Assembly: GCA_013397435.1 (NCBI GenBank)
Contig: VZRG01000883.1
Span: 128,485 to 192,484, forward strand
From: Erythrocercus mccallii
Lineage: Eukaryota; Chordata; Aves; Passeriformes; Dicruridae
Length of the DNA stretch: 64,000 nucleotides
Reading direction: 5' to 3'
A program made the translations under genes and the position numbers. Shown one piece after another: positions 13,186 through 25,784 of the stretch. Position 1 is the stretch's first letter, and each line of letters begins with the position of its first letter. The notes under the pieces are model-generated. The model was not told the DNA's origin and made no database searches. It saw nothing but the letters and a program-made list of their open reading frames with translations.

Positions 13186-13362
13186 CTCCATGTGAAATGA
13201 CCTTTTTGTATGGTTCAATGACTTTCATATCAATTCTCTGTTCTTGCTCTCCAATAACCACTGTTCTCCATAATCTGTTGTCCTCTCGCTCCTCTTCAGC
13301 AGTGTACTCTGGAATTGATTCAGACTCCTCCTGGGAAGCATCCTTAGCAGCAGTCTGCTCTT
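13186..13362 (-). CDS. PRUNE2: PRUNE2 exon: start of BCH domain (window exon 6)
   Basis: A 177-nt exon, phase 1 to phase 1, 58 complete codons. Acceptor gttctacttttcag; donor CATGGAG before gtagga. It encodes an acidic stretch (EEQTAAKDASQEESESIPEY, TAEEERED) and then the beginning of the BCH domain (RLWRTVVIGEQEQRIDMKV, IEPYKKVISHG). The VIGEQEQRIDMK and EPYKKVISHGGYYGDG blocks are hallmarks of BNIP2-type BCH domains (CRAL-TRIO-like fold). Confidence 0.96.
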
Positions 13363-16300
13363 CTGAAAAGTAGAACTGTATGTATTACCTCTTCCTGTTA
13401 AAGCTCTAAATATTTTTGCTGTTACATACATGTGACATGGATGATTGAAATTAACTGCATTTTTACAGTATTGGTATAAATAAGAGTAGAATGGGATCAT
13501 CTGACAGTCAGGAAACAAGAAGTTTCCATTTTCTTAAGGCATCTCATCATTATGAACATGAAAAGAACAGCAGCAATTATCACTATGCAGAATACCACCA
13601 AGGGATTTTTGCCTCCAGCTGGTAAAACTGAGCAGCTGTTCACTAGAGTTACTGCACAGTAGGCTTTCTAAAATGCCTGTTGAAGGTATGAGAACCATGC
13701 TAAGCCTGCCCTGCCAAATAAACGTGAACACAGCAATACTCCCTGTCTAGAGAGGAATTACCAGAGAGCTATAGCTTCCCAACTTTTCCCCAGTTTGTCT
13801 TCAATCTCTTTACACTCACCATCAGCTATCATGAAGAACACTCATCTTTGACTGATTCATTCATGCTGACTCCTCATATAAACACAGTAGTTACCTCCCC
13901 CCAGGACTGTCTGAAGTTAAATACCAGTTTTCTCCTGCTGTGAAGTATAGAGCAGCCAGGCAGTCTGACCTGTTCTATGAGCACCCTAGAGAGAACATGG
14001 ACATGTAGTCTGCAGACACAATGATCACAAAAAATTAACAGTATGGCTGAGAATTGACCATAAAGTCTCTCTGCTGAATACCCTTAGTTTCAAAAGAACT
14101 GGGAAGTAACTAATAAAGTCTACATTTTCACTGCACATTTATGGGATTGCTTTTAACAATGAATTTAACTGCATTCCAGTTTTTCAAGTTAAATGGCTGG
14201 TTACAGAGTCACTGACATGAAAGGTGAATATGTCCACAGCTGGAATTATTTAACTGCCCTCTTTAGTTATTGTTACAACATACTGTGTTTTCCATGGGAG
14301 AAAACCCCCTCTCTTGTACTATTCTTGCTGAAGCACCTTTGCCTTGTGGTTCTGTGTACATATTAATAATTTACCTTCATAGTAAAGATCCTGTAAATTT
14401 TATGCATGACACATATTTCAAGTAAACTGCTCTTTCTAAAGCATTATTCTGGCTCTGCAGTCATAAGAGCAGAGTTTGAATTGCAAGTCAGTAAGTGAGG
14501 TAACAGTAAACAAAGATACAGTGATATACATAATAACATATACATATGTACATAAAAAGCTGGAGGCATCCTATTTGAAAATAAATTAAAATAAGCTATT
14601 TCAATTGACAAGAACTAAAGAACACAATGTTTCATAGGTCCCCTCAAACCTTTCTATGTGTTGGGTTATCTACAGATGTGCCTCTGATTAATGCTTCTTC
14701 TTGAACTACTTGTAAAATCAAAGTATATGATCCTCAAAACACACTAGTTTATCCTAATAATTAAATAAGTTATCTAAGAAATCAGGAATATGATTGTACA
14801 CTGTAAGTATACCACATATATCTACATAAAAGCTACACACATATACATACATGTACTAACTATTAATTTGTAAAACTGTATTCTCCATTAAATCCTACCA
14901 ATAATTCGGTAACCAAATCTGTTACAAACACGAAGTTTCTCTAAGCCCAAAAAAAAAGCTTCTAAAAAATATAGGTTGCACACATATTTATTGCTACCCC
15001 AGGGCTAACGAAGTCTGAACTTCTGCTTCTGCCTGTCTTGTATTTTCTGTCCCTAATACAAAATAGTACTAGGGAATTATACTGGCAGAAGGTGCCCCAC
15101 TATGAGGCAGATTCTCCCATGTGCAATGAAATCTGAGTCGATAAACATTCTCTACCTAGTCCCTGCCTGATGGAATCTTAAAAGAAAGGAGGAGTATTTT
15201 ACCTTTTTCCTCCCTGTCAAACCAGTCAATGAGCTAAAAACATACTCAAACAAAATTGTATTAATGGTGGAAACAGGGATGGAAAAGCAGGAAATACATA
15301 CAGGTAGGTGCACCCACAGTGCAACTATGTAAGGCTTTTTTCTTTAAGAACTCAAAGTGAGTTTGAGGAGATCTAAGGTTGGAAAAAAAAGTCTGACAAA
15401 AAGTGGGGTTTTTTCAAGTATAGTATTTCAAATTGGTTTAACAGTTGCTGCTCAGCAGATTACATACTGAGGAATTGAATAATATATTCACGCCTCTCTC
15501 AGGGCACGAAGCTGATGATGTTTAACAATAGCATTCAGTTTTGAAATACCACGTATTCTGTGACACTGGATATAAGCTTGCAAAATGCATAACCCCACTA
15601 TCTCCAAAAATAGGTATCTTAATGCAATTTTGCATGATGTGAGTCTTGCAAAGGTATTGTTGGTAGCAATATAAAAATCACATGCATACAGTCAAGTTAT
15701 GCAAACTCTGACAGGCCATTGCAGGGCAGCCCATTCCTGTAAGGATATAGGGCCTCCATAGGATTTTTCAGCTCAAATTATTCAGCTCAAATACTTTTAG
15801 CTATATAAATATTATTCAGCTCAAATACTTTTAGAATAGATAGATGGGATTACCAACACAGCCTACAAAGACTGCCTGATCAGCTGATTCCTCATGAAAT
15901 AGAAAGAATATGACTGAGGCAGAGAAGCGTAGCTGGCAGAATAAACTTTAACGAAAAGGGGGTGGGCTACGTACATGGCTGACCAATGTTGAAATTGTAT
16001 TTGGGGTTTGATAATTTTTTTTTTGGTGAAACTTAAGACAATGAAAAATTACTAAGACCCTGATAAAATTTACAATGTTGAAATTGGATACGTGAATTAT
16101 TTTTAATAGAAATGGCACTAGATTGCCTCTTCCTGATGAAGTAACTCTCCATTACTGCATGGTGTGTTGATTTTGCACAGAAAGATGCACCAGTATTAAA
16201 TTCAGAAAGGAAATAAATATCTGCAGAAAAAATAATAACCATTTTTACTTTATAAATAGTGCTGATTTGAGAGCAGGCCTTCATTGATACTCATATGGTT

Positions 16301-18516
16301 TTTAGAAATGCAATTTTTATGTCATCTAAAGCAATAATTGTAAAAAGCTCATTTCAGAAACTAGCATGGCATGTAAAGGGAATGTTGGAATGTACAGTAT
16401 TAGTGACTAAAAACTCTCACCCCATGAAATTGATGATCAAATAATCTCTGAACAAGTCAGGTGCTAGTTCAAGACAAGTACTTCAGTATTTCCACTCTCA
16501 TCTCATCTTTCATGCATATTGCAGTTGTGATAATTCTTCTTCACCATTCTTTTGAAAAAATGGGTTTCAGTATTATAATACAGGGATATTTTTCAGTGAT
16601 AAGGTGGACCCCTGAACCATGGTAACAGTCTTGCTTTTCTCAGTTGTCTTTTGTAGTTCGAAGGGACCTTCAACAGTCTGATCATGACAAAAATCACTGT
16701 TCTTTCTGGTCTCAGCAGCCATGTTTTTCTCAGTATTTACTTTTCTGGGTTTGGCAGTAGTTGGAAACATTGAACTGTGGGAGATTACTGGTAACGTCAG
16801 AGTTTGTACCAGCCAATAGTAGAGTACAGGAGTACAAAGATAACAAAAGCTATTTACCATACAAATAAGCCATTCTGCACTGGCTCTTATGACTATAATC
16901 TTAGCTATCAGATTAATATTACATATAGCCAACTTATTTTATTGCTGCCTTATTTTGATAAAATGTTGATTATTTTTTGGGGGGTCTTTTCTACTCTTTT
17001 CATGGCTCATCTCAGTGGAAGACATTTTTACTATTAACTATCTAAAATAAAACTACATAACTGTATAAATGTCACCAAAACCAGAGGAACTCTGAGCTCT
17101 TCACTTAAGAGTTTGGGGAAATTGGTCCATCTTTAAGAACCGAACAAATCATCACATTTAGAAAGCAGAAAAAAAAACACTGGGAGGAAATGGCTGCCAC
17201 CAATACAACTGCAACCAAAATCACTGGAGTTGAATTTAATTACTTGAGGGCTTAAAGACATCTGTTCTACTGCAGACAAGAGACTTTTTCTCTCACAAGG
17301 TGGTCGTAACCGTCTAAGTCTTGTGAGCCTGTATGTTAGTTTTAACCTTCACTATAAAATCTTCTAACTATCAAGCAACTCATCACCACACTTTGTATCT
17401 ATCCATATGGAAATCAGCCTCCTCATGAGAAGTAGTATTAGACATGTTCATGCATGATTGAGTATACAGTAATGCCTCTTTGGCAATACCACTTAAAATA
17501 ATGCATCTGTCCTTGTATGCTCCAGCAACCTCACTAGCATTAAGGAAAGTAAATGCATGAGAAAATTCAGTTTCAACTGATCCATTTCTAAAGTTTCTTT
17601 CTGCTCTTGGCTGTAAAACGTTCACACTTATTTTCCCCTCAAATAGCTTGTGATCTGCTTGTATTTAAACCAGCGATTACAGTTCTTACATGTTTACATT
17701 TTATAAGGTACCTGCAAGGAACAGGAAACACCCTATTTTGAACATCATGAAACTAAGTAAACCTGAGTAAAACTTCTACACTATATTTCTATAAGAGAAA
17801 ATCACTAATACATGAAGGAAGAATGAAGTACCCATTGCACACTTCAGGGTGCATCTATATTGTACAGCTAGCCCTGCTGAGAAAGGACATTTACTTTAGT
17901 GGAATTCTGTTGTTCCATCATCTGAGCTAGCTTTATCATGCCATCCACACACCTTCCATATCTCAGCTTTCCAACCATGGAAATAAAAAGCAGACCTTTC
18001 TTCCTAACAAAAGACCTCTCAGCACATCGTGTCTACCTCACTTGTATATTGCAAGATCTTTGGTGCAGTCAACATATTTTGCACAAAGTTATATTCCTAA
18101 ATATGACTGACATAACTGTAATCTGGAGCTGGCCAGAGCTGCAAGAAACTGCAATTAGCTACAGGATTTTCTACAGCAACCATCAGCTGCTCTGTCCTTG
18201 AAAAATTGTTTTCAGACAAGTCCTATGGTACTGAACAAACACAGGACTTTGAATTTCATTCTCCCCAGGTAGCTGCTCTTAGTTTATTAATTCAGCTGTA
18301 CTATTTTTCTGCGCTCTGAATAAATGGAAGGATAATCCTTTACACAGGAGGAATAAAGGTTAAAAAATAGCAGACAGTAAAAATACTCAGATGCCTAGCA
18401 TTAACTCTCAAATGCTTTAACCATAATGATAATCTCAAAGAGATGAAACTGATCATGTGAGTAGTAAAAAAAAAACAATCAGGGGTGAACTCTACATTTA
18501 CAATCTAGAATATTAC
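13363..18516 (-). other. PRUNE2 intron between window exons 5 and 6
   Basis: A 5.2-kb AT-rich intron. It holds a short tandem repeat (15,767-15,834) and AT-rich low-complexity patches (for example 14,520-14,560). An open frame at 16,573-16,932 (minus) is described under findings. No gene is supported. Confidence 0.8.
15767..15834. repeat. short tandem repeat
   Basis: The 12-mer ttcagctcaaat occurs at 15,767, 15,781 and 15,815. The 20-mer ttcagctcaaatacttttag occurs exactly twice (15,781-15,800 and 15,815-15,834). Confidence 0.85.
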
Positions 18517-18717
18517 CTTGTCCAGTGTATTCAAAAGAGTCTGCTTCATCGGGAGTGTCAAGTTCATCTACATTAATGTCAATTTCATCGGGTGTATCCA
18601 AATTATCATCAGACAGTACAGATCCTTCACTCTGGTCCAATGAGAGATTGATGTTTGGAGCAGTGAGCTTTATTCTTCTGGGCTGGGAACCATTAAGATC
18701 AAGAGAATTGGGAGGTT
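18517..18717 (-). CDS. PRUNE2: PRUNE2 exon: BNIP2-family N-terminal linker (window exon 5)
   Basis: A 201-nt exon, phase 1 to phase 1, 66 complete codons. Acceptor cccccttttatccag before AACCTCCC; donor GACAAG before gtaata. It encodes PPNSLDLNG, the family block RRIKLTAPNINLSLDQSEG, then SVLSDDNLDTPDE and a second LDTPDE copy before ADSFEYTGQ. The KLTAPNINLSLD-type block is shared with BNIP2 and caytaxin. Those paralogues carry a kinesin-binding WED motif a little downstream; here the corresponding place reads FEYTG, without a tryptophan. The exon is a multiple of three with matching phases, so skipping would keep the frame. Confidence 0.95.
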
Positions 18718-19615
18718 CTGGATAAAAGGGGGAAAGAAAACCAAAATAGAGAAAGAGAACTTTATCTACTTCACATACAATTAATTTCCCAGGTACTCAA
18801 AAACTACCTTTAAACATACTGGGACAGATCAATTCTAATAACACCATGACATTTAAGACTATCTAACACAAACCACAAATATTAGCATTAATGTTTAATG
18901 GAATGAAACAAAAATCTACAGGAGCAGCAAATATAGCTCAGAGCTCTTAAACTGTGCTAAATCCAGATTCACTTTTTTGCAATTCTCAGACAAAAATCAG
19001 GTTTTGAACATGCTCTGACCCACAATATTTAAGAATTTTAAGGGGAAATACAAATCATTTGAGTTATGAATCAAAACATTGCTGACTCCTGGGAAAATTT
19101 GTATGAGTTAAAAGCCATTGTAAATATTATTTTTCTTATGCACTCAGCGCTGATTTACAAATACTTACATCTTTAGCTTTAACTATATAATATCTTACTC
19201 AATACAGTAACAAATAAAAAAACCTCTGAGTCTCTTAATCAGTCTTAAATAGAAGGAGTATTCAACAAGATGAGAGCTAGATATATCTCTGCTCCTTGCC
19301 TCTGCCTTGTATGGCACATTTCAAGTTGTTCTGTCTAACTTAATTCACTTAGAAGTCAATTATAAAATAAAAAATACAGACTATTAAAACTTTACAAGGA
19401 CTAAACAAGTGGTAACAATGCCCCAGAGAAAATATCACACTGTAATTATCATTTCTCAAGTGAAGAAGAAAATTTACTAAATAAAAAAACTCAATGCTTT
19501 TTTCTTTTTAACACTGAACTGACTCTTTACCAGGACAGAAACATCATTCCCAGTGCATAATTAAATGCCACAGGGATAAGATACAATTAAGAACACAAGC
19601 AAGAGCTTCTCTCAC
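18718..19615 (-). other. PRUNE2 intron between window exons 4 and 5
   Basis: A 0.9-kb AT-rich intron. I see nothing in it beyond splice signals. Confidence 0.85.
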
Positions 19616-19695
19616 CAGGTCTCATCTCTGTAGAACTGGGGCTTAGTCCACCCTCAGCTAAGGGGATGTCCATTCCCACATCCTCTTGTACCAAC
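19616..19695 (-). CDS. PRUNE2: PRUNE2 exon with probable short-isoform start (window exon 4)
   Basis: An 80-nt exon entered in phase 2 after tttacctctcag and left in phase 1 at CCTG before gtgaga. The 26 complete codons give LVQEDVGMDIPLAEGG then LSPSSTEMRP. The methionine at 19,673-19,671 has G at -3 and G at +4, a strong Kozak context. It sits where the short brain isoform BMCC1s is reported to begin (MDIP...). The exon follows a 20.6-kb intron, which leaves room for an alternative promoter. From here to the C-terminus the protein resembles BNIP2 family members. Confidence 0.92.
19671..19673 (-). promoter_or_regulatory. PRUNE2: candidate internal start codon for short PRUNE2 isoform (BMCC1s-like)
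   Basis: The ATG lies in the context gtgggaATGG and opens a protein consisting only of the acidic linker and the BCH domain. The mammalian short isoform is known to start at the equivalent methionine. No CpG-rich promoter is evident in the intron to its right, so where the transcript would start is unknown. Confidence 0.5.
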
Positions 19696-20157
19696 CTGAG
19701 AGGTAAATACAAAGTAAGATCTTAGAGAGATGTACAGCTCATGATCTTATACAGAATTGAATTTTTCTCCAAATAAGCCAGTTTAGAAGTCTGATTACTG
19801 ATGGTGCAAACAGCAATACTTCTCATTTTACTCAAAATTCTTTGGTTATCCAGCAAACTGGAGACATCATTGCAAGGAGCTTCAGTTACCCTTTGTAAAA
19901 CAGTACATTCATGACTGTATATAGAGTTATTGTATAGCAAAAATGAGTAGGTTTTCCCTTTTTTCGTACTATTTGTAACTTACAGCAATTCTGACCCCAA
20001 CAAGTAATACTGATGCAGATAATGTGTCATACTGAAACAGTTCAGAAAGTGAAAAAGCAAGAATCAAAACTACAACACAGATTTTCAAAGACTAAATTGT
20101 TGCAAAATATCTTATCTAGACTCCATTTTTAGCAAGATACTAAGTAATTACATTTAA

Positions 20158-20225
20158 CAGACATACATATGTACATTTAATACATTTAATACATATGTAC
20201 ATACATACCTACATATATACATAAG
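20158..20225. repeat. AT-rich simple sequence (ATAC/ACAT type)
   Basis: Imperfect acatacatatgtacat units with internal dyad symmetry (catatgta, tacatatgtac). Typical degenerate microsatellite. Confidence 0.7.
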
Positions 20226-22141
20226 ACAGGGAAAAGGCACTAAGTGGTGAAAATAGCAACAAAGGTAGTTAAATATTTAAAGCAAATTGACTTGAACCAT
20301 TTTCATGTCTACTTGTTATTTAAATATTTTACAAAATACTTGCTGGAAGGATGGTTCAACTGCAAATAGAAAACAACACTCTTAACAACTTCCAAAATAT
20401 CTGCAAATGTATGACTTCAAGAGAGCTTAATTTACTTTATCATAATACTTGCAGCATTTTATTCTGCATTACTATTCCAAAATCTGGTTTCTTTTTTTTT
20501 TTTCTCTCCCCACAAAAGCTGAAGAACAAACTATTCTTACACTTTGACCAACAGAACTGTGATGAGATCAAAACTGGTACTTTTCCCTGCAACAGCATCA
20601 GCTAGCTCTACTTTGAATGATTCAAGTGATTCAGCTGAACAGATCTGAATAGGTGTGGCTTACTGCTCTTGCAGTTTCTTCCTAACCTTACTTTCCCAAT
20701 GAGGAGGACTACCCTCATTATTTGATTGTATCCAGACAAGACCATTTGGTCAATCACTGTATCAAAGTATGAGTACAGTTTCTGTGATTTCTCATTAATT
20801 GCATATATAGATAAATGAGCATATGTAGGCCTGCCAAAGGCTTCACTGTGCCTAAAGTTGAAAAAGATGTTTACCTCAAGCCCCGTGAGATCAAATTCCC
20901 AATACAGACGGGCAAAGAAGTGAACACCCATTTTTCAATAAGACCATAGAGAACACAATTTAAAGCTATTGTCAAACATGTTTGTGCTGCTTAGCTTACA
21001 ACCAAGCTTTGTCTCTCAATAAAAACTGATTTTATCCCAACATACTGTATAGTAGTACATCTTTCACAAATACAGAGATGTACAGCTTAATGATTTTTCA
21101 AAACATATAGATTCTAGAATATGTTTAATTACTGTCAGAGAAGGCTTGAAACACCCTTTCTCTTCGCATAGACAACAGAATAGTGAAGAATTTGATTGAA
21201 GTATTCTGTTCATGAATAAAATGAAGTCACAAATTGCCTGTAAGGTACCATTTCCTTTTTCCCTCTACTCTACAATTATCTGTATTCAGAAGTACTGAAT
21301 ACTACCAAGACTTACACAGATAATGTAAATAAATCATAAGCATCTTTGCCTTTTTTTGGTGTTTTTTATACAATCCATAGTAAATTATGAATGTAATGAA
21401 GTGTAATGAGTGTAATGAAGTCTGATTCATTCATCTGAACTAGCTAGACAGAAATCCTAATTTGAAAGGAGTGCTGGAAATAACAGCTGGCTAAGGCAAA
21501 TAACCGTAGTGGAAAGGGTGTGGGGAAAGTACGAATATTTCGAACCCATTTTAAATTCAGACAAAGATTTATTAATATTTCAAAAAATAAAATTGTGAAT
21601 AGTTCTTCTATTAAAGCAGCTCAGGACTAGTCAGATGATGACTTATGGGAACTCAAGGGTTTATATTTTGGTTGGAAAGAATAGAATTTTGGTACTGTCA
21701 TTCAAACCATTAATTTGTGATATTTCTTACAGCTTTATCATACCAAATGGCAATTCCTTACTGCACAACCTTTGGAAACTACTGGAGGAAATTATTTGAA
21801 AGGAAATATTCAAAGTTGTGTGAAGAGTGAGATACAGCAGGATAGTGAAACTTCAGGATTTCTGTATTAAAAAGAGATGCTATTCTCTGTATAAAACAAA
21901 AAAAAAAAATTAGAGAATGAAGATCATCTTTTCCACCATATGAAAACAGTATGACTGAGTTTTATATAGCCTATGCATACAGAAACAGGGACACTTATAA
22001 TCTGAAAGAAAGCAATTTCCCACAAGTAATTAATTCACAAAGTTAGAGTTGAGTAACATTTTTGCAATGCCCAGGTTAGAATTATCCTAAATCATGACAT
22101 TTCTAGGGTTACCTCGACTGCTTTTCTCCCTATGGCATCTT

Positions 22142-22162
22142 CCTTTTTTTTTTTTTTTTTTT
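22142..22162. repeat. poly-T tract
   Basis: A run of about 20 T residues. It may be a remnant of a retroposed poly-A on the minus strand, but no adjacent element is recognised. Confidence 0.8.
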
Positions 22163-25100
22163 GTCCAATACATATGAACTTGACTTGGTATTGTTGTTTT
22201 ATCTAGGGCCTCTTACACTTTCACAACAAAAATTTGAAGTATTTTTCTGCTTTCACTGGGACCACTGCAGCTGAGTTAAACCAGGATTTTCTATCACAGC
22301 TGTGAAGAAGAGTACATTTCTAGTCATTAATAGATATATGTGTTTCATACACTTGTTTGAACTTCTTCTGAAATTCAGCTACAAGCAGTATACTCAAAAG
22401 TATTCCTTACTCATGAATTGCAGTTAAACAGCATCAAAATTTGTTGGAGAATTTCTAATTTTATTTTGTTGACCCAGTGTCTTTAGTGTCAAAAATCTGT
22501 ACTGTTCATATTGGATTATTAAATTTGGAAAGTAAGATTTTTTGGTCCTAAAAGCACTGGGTCAAATCAGGCATTTAAAATTTCCAGTTACCAAAAGTAT
22601 TGCTGTCACAAGGTTCTCCATTTTATCTTCAAATATATAAAATGCTATTGCCTTTCAGAAGATTTTTAGTAGAGATTAGGGTTTGGTGGTTTTTTGTTGG
22701 TTTTGTTTGGTTGGAGTTTTTTTTATATAAATGGTGTCAGGTTCTTATGTAATCCATACAGTCAAAACCAGCCAACAGGCTTTTTGAAGAGACTTGGGAG
22801 CTAGTCTTATTTTTCCAAATCCTTTGTGCTTTACCCAAAGACATTAAAGATTCCTTGCCAGACATATATACTTTAGGTTCAGTGGAAGTTCTTAATTTTC
22901 ATATGCCACAGTTAATATTTCAGTCATAAATTAATGGACAATACAGGCATATTCCAAAACATATTTAAATGTCTGTGATATTGTGTCCCAATATATGGTT
23001 TCAGAATTACTGCCAGTAAGAGAATAAGGAGGATATCGATGAAGATTGTTTTCCACAGACACAGTTTCACATTTTCTGATGGATTTTGAGAGCATGTTAT
23101 GCTGAGCAGCTCAGCACCTTGCAGAGTAATTTCTGGCTCTGCAGAAGCTCTCAACAGACCTCAGCAGGAACCCTAGCAATGGAAGCCAGACTCCAGAAAC
23201 TTTAAGATAGGCAACTACCTCCTCTTCCTTTCCCACAGACTACTTCACATGCTTTTATGTGAAAATTCCAGCTTGCCTTGCCATAAGGGTGGAGCTTATA
23301 ATAAGGATGATGTGGACAAAAATATTTAAGAAAGAGAGATATACTTTTTAATCCCTTTTAATGAATGCTCCTATTGAAGAAATAAATTAAGTCACTTTAG
23401 AAAGCCCATTCTATGCAGGTATGATTTACTGGATTGATAAAAAAGAGATCTTGGAACAGAGGTCAAAGTCAATTAAGGTTTTTTGTGTCATAAATGACTT
23501 CTTTTATGTTGTACACAGACCGGTCATTTAAGGATCAGCTGCACTGGGAATCAGGTTACTGATTATTTGCTCTGATATTCAGGTCTATGATCTTCATGAA
23601 GCAGCTGAACCCCCCCTCATTTCTCAAAGGTGGATCAGAGACAGATACCAAATTAATATGAAAGGAGGAGAGGCTGGAGGCTGAAATACTTTTCTTGTTC
23701 TTATTTTTGGTTAGATATTCTTACAGCTCAATAAATTAATGAGCTTTAAATAATTCTTAATGCCCTCTCAAATCAGTATTTCTCAAAATTAAAGTTATCC
23801 TTCCTGACTTTTCCAGGTACAGCAGCATTCTCCTATTTTGGAAAGAGCAGCTTTGAATATTCACAGCAATATGTCATAGACCCTATGGGCTGTGCTGCCT
23901 CACTCTTGTGTCATCTGTGATCTATCACCAGTTTCCCCAGCTGCTCTGCAGCTATTACATATCAAGAAGTTAATTTCTTTAGTCTAAAACAAGATATACT
24001 TCCAATGCACTGCTCTGAATAAATACCTACAACATGCAGAGAGATCAACATTAATTCAGTTGTGACTGTCACCACAATTTATTCACCAGCTGGACTTCAC
24101 AATGTATACATTTTCCCATTTTCTTTAGTCATCATTTTTAATCTGAAGTGGGGTCCACAACTGCCAGGCACTTTTCCTAGGTAAGTAAATCATGTTTCCT
24201 CCATGCTGTTCTCTCTACATGTAGAAATAATTTTATTCTTAAATTTTCACAAGATGTCTCAAGTTTTTTCATAAAGTTTTAAAACCTGATGAGTCAAAGA
24301 AACAACATGGATGAAATCACCTCTGTACATATTAATACATGCTTGGTTTGGATACTAAACGTGAAGAGGGGAGACAAAGTGCAGTTGGAAAGGTTATTCA
24401 GAGACTAGACTTCTAGGCTTTTTTCATCTTCTCAAATTCCACACATTATGCAGGTATACCCTGGTTTTGGATGAAGTAGGAGTCGTGCTGATAGCTCACT
24501 TTGTCACTTAGTTTGCAGTGAAAAACTGAGCTGCTTTGAAGAAGAATGTATGAAGTGAAATTTTAGGTACAAAAACAAGTAAGGGAACTTAAACTCATTG
24601 AGTTACTTTTGCAGTACACAGGCAACACAAAGTTCTTTTCCTTTGAACCTCTCCCATCCCCACCCTGTGACACCACCCTTATGCAAGTACGAGCCCAGGA
24701 AAATATAAAGGAGAGCTTGACGGATTGGATATCAGAGTTTTTCCTTGGAAGGTATGAAAAAGCCCTTGGCATTTATCCAATAATGCCTGTCTACTGACTC
24801 TCAGCACAGCGCTGTCTGAAAGTTTTTTAGCATTAAGGAAGGTTAAGTATTTTGCCAGTATCTTGTGTAAATCGATCTCTGGCCTGCCTGATGGCTCTCA
24901 CATCATTTTGATCACCCCACCTGGAAGATGTCTAATATCTTTCAGGCAAAACAAGAATTCTTTCCTACTCAGAAGCAATTAAATAGCTTAAAAGAACCTA
25001 AAGCAACCATTCAAACACTCCACAAACTGCAATTTACATCAAGGATGTGTTTACACAAAATGTTTTCTCAATTGCTCCATTTCTCTTCAGTTTACAATTA

Positions 25101-25190
25101 TAGGAATGCATAGAAATTTAGAGCCAAAATATGTTACCAAATACACAATTTACAAGGGATATTTTGCTATCATTCCTCTCTGTAGCTACT

Positions 25191-25644
25191 TGTCATGGTT
25201 TAAGCTGAGTTGGCAACTAAGCATCTCACAGACAATCACGCACTTTTCCCCACCCCAGTGAGATGGGGTGGAGAATACAAAGTTAGACTTGGGGGTTCAG
25301 TCAGGAACAATACAAATGCCCAACACCCACCAAGCCATGGCAAACTCCATCCCTGAGACACAATCAGTCCCCCCCTTGCTGGGTAACTCCCCAGATTACA
25401 CACCAGGCATGAGGTTCTATGATCAGCTTGGGTCACCTGTTCCAGCTATGTGTCCTCCTGGTTTCCTGTGCACCTGCTTGCTCTCAGGGCATGAGACACC
25501 AAAACTGTCCTTGACTTAGGGTAGCATTACTTCGCAGCAACTAAAACATCAGTGTGTTATCAACACTGTTCTCATACTGAATCAAAAATACAGTGCTGTA
25601 CCAGCTGAGAAAAACTGAACTCTGTGCCAAACAAAACCACAACA
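25191..25644 (-). mobile_element. solo LTR of the same avian ERVL-like family, with target-site duplication
   Basis: The reverse complement corresponds to the LTR at 10,156-10,709. The plus strand here starts tgtcatggtttaagctgag (the family's 3' end) and ends near ...aaaaccacaaca (5' end). Internal markers include 'ttggcaactaagc', 'atcagtgtgttatcaacac' and 'tctcatactgaatc'. The pentamer ctact flanks both sides exactly (25,186-25,190 and 25,645-25,649), defining the insertion as a solo LTR of 454 bp. It is shorter than the other copy, so it has an internal deletion or belongs to another subfamily. Confidence 0.85.
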
Positions 25645-25741
25645 CTACTCCAACATTCACCTCACCTCATATAAAAGAATACCAAAACCTATTCTGTTAT
25701 CACAATTAAACACTTGACATATTATTTCATTTTTAGAAAAG

Positions 25742-25784
25742 AAATAGTTTTGCTCTTTTGCAAAGAGCAAATAGTTTTGCTCTT
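25742..25784. repeat. short tandem duplication
   Basis: The segment aaatagttttgctctt occurs twice, separated by a short spacer that reads gcaaagagc and forms a small hairpin with gctcttttgc. Confidence 0.7.
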
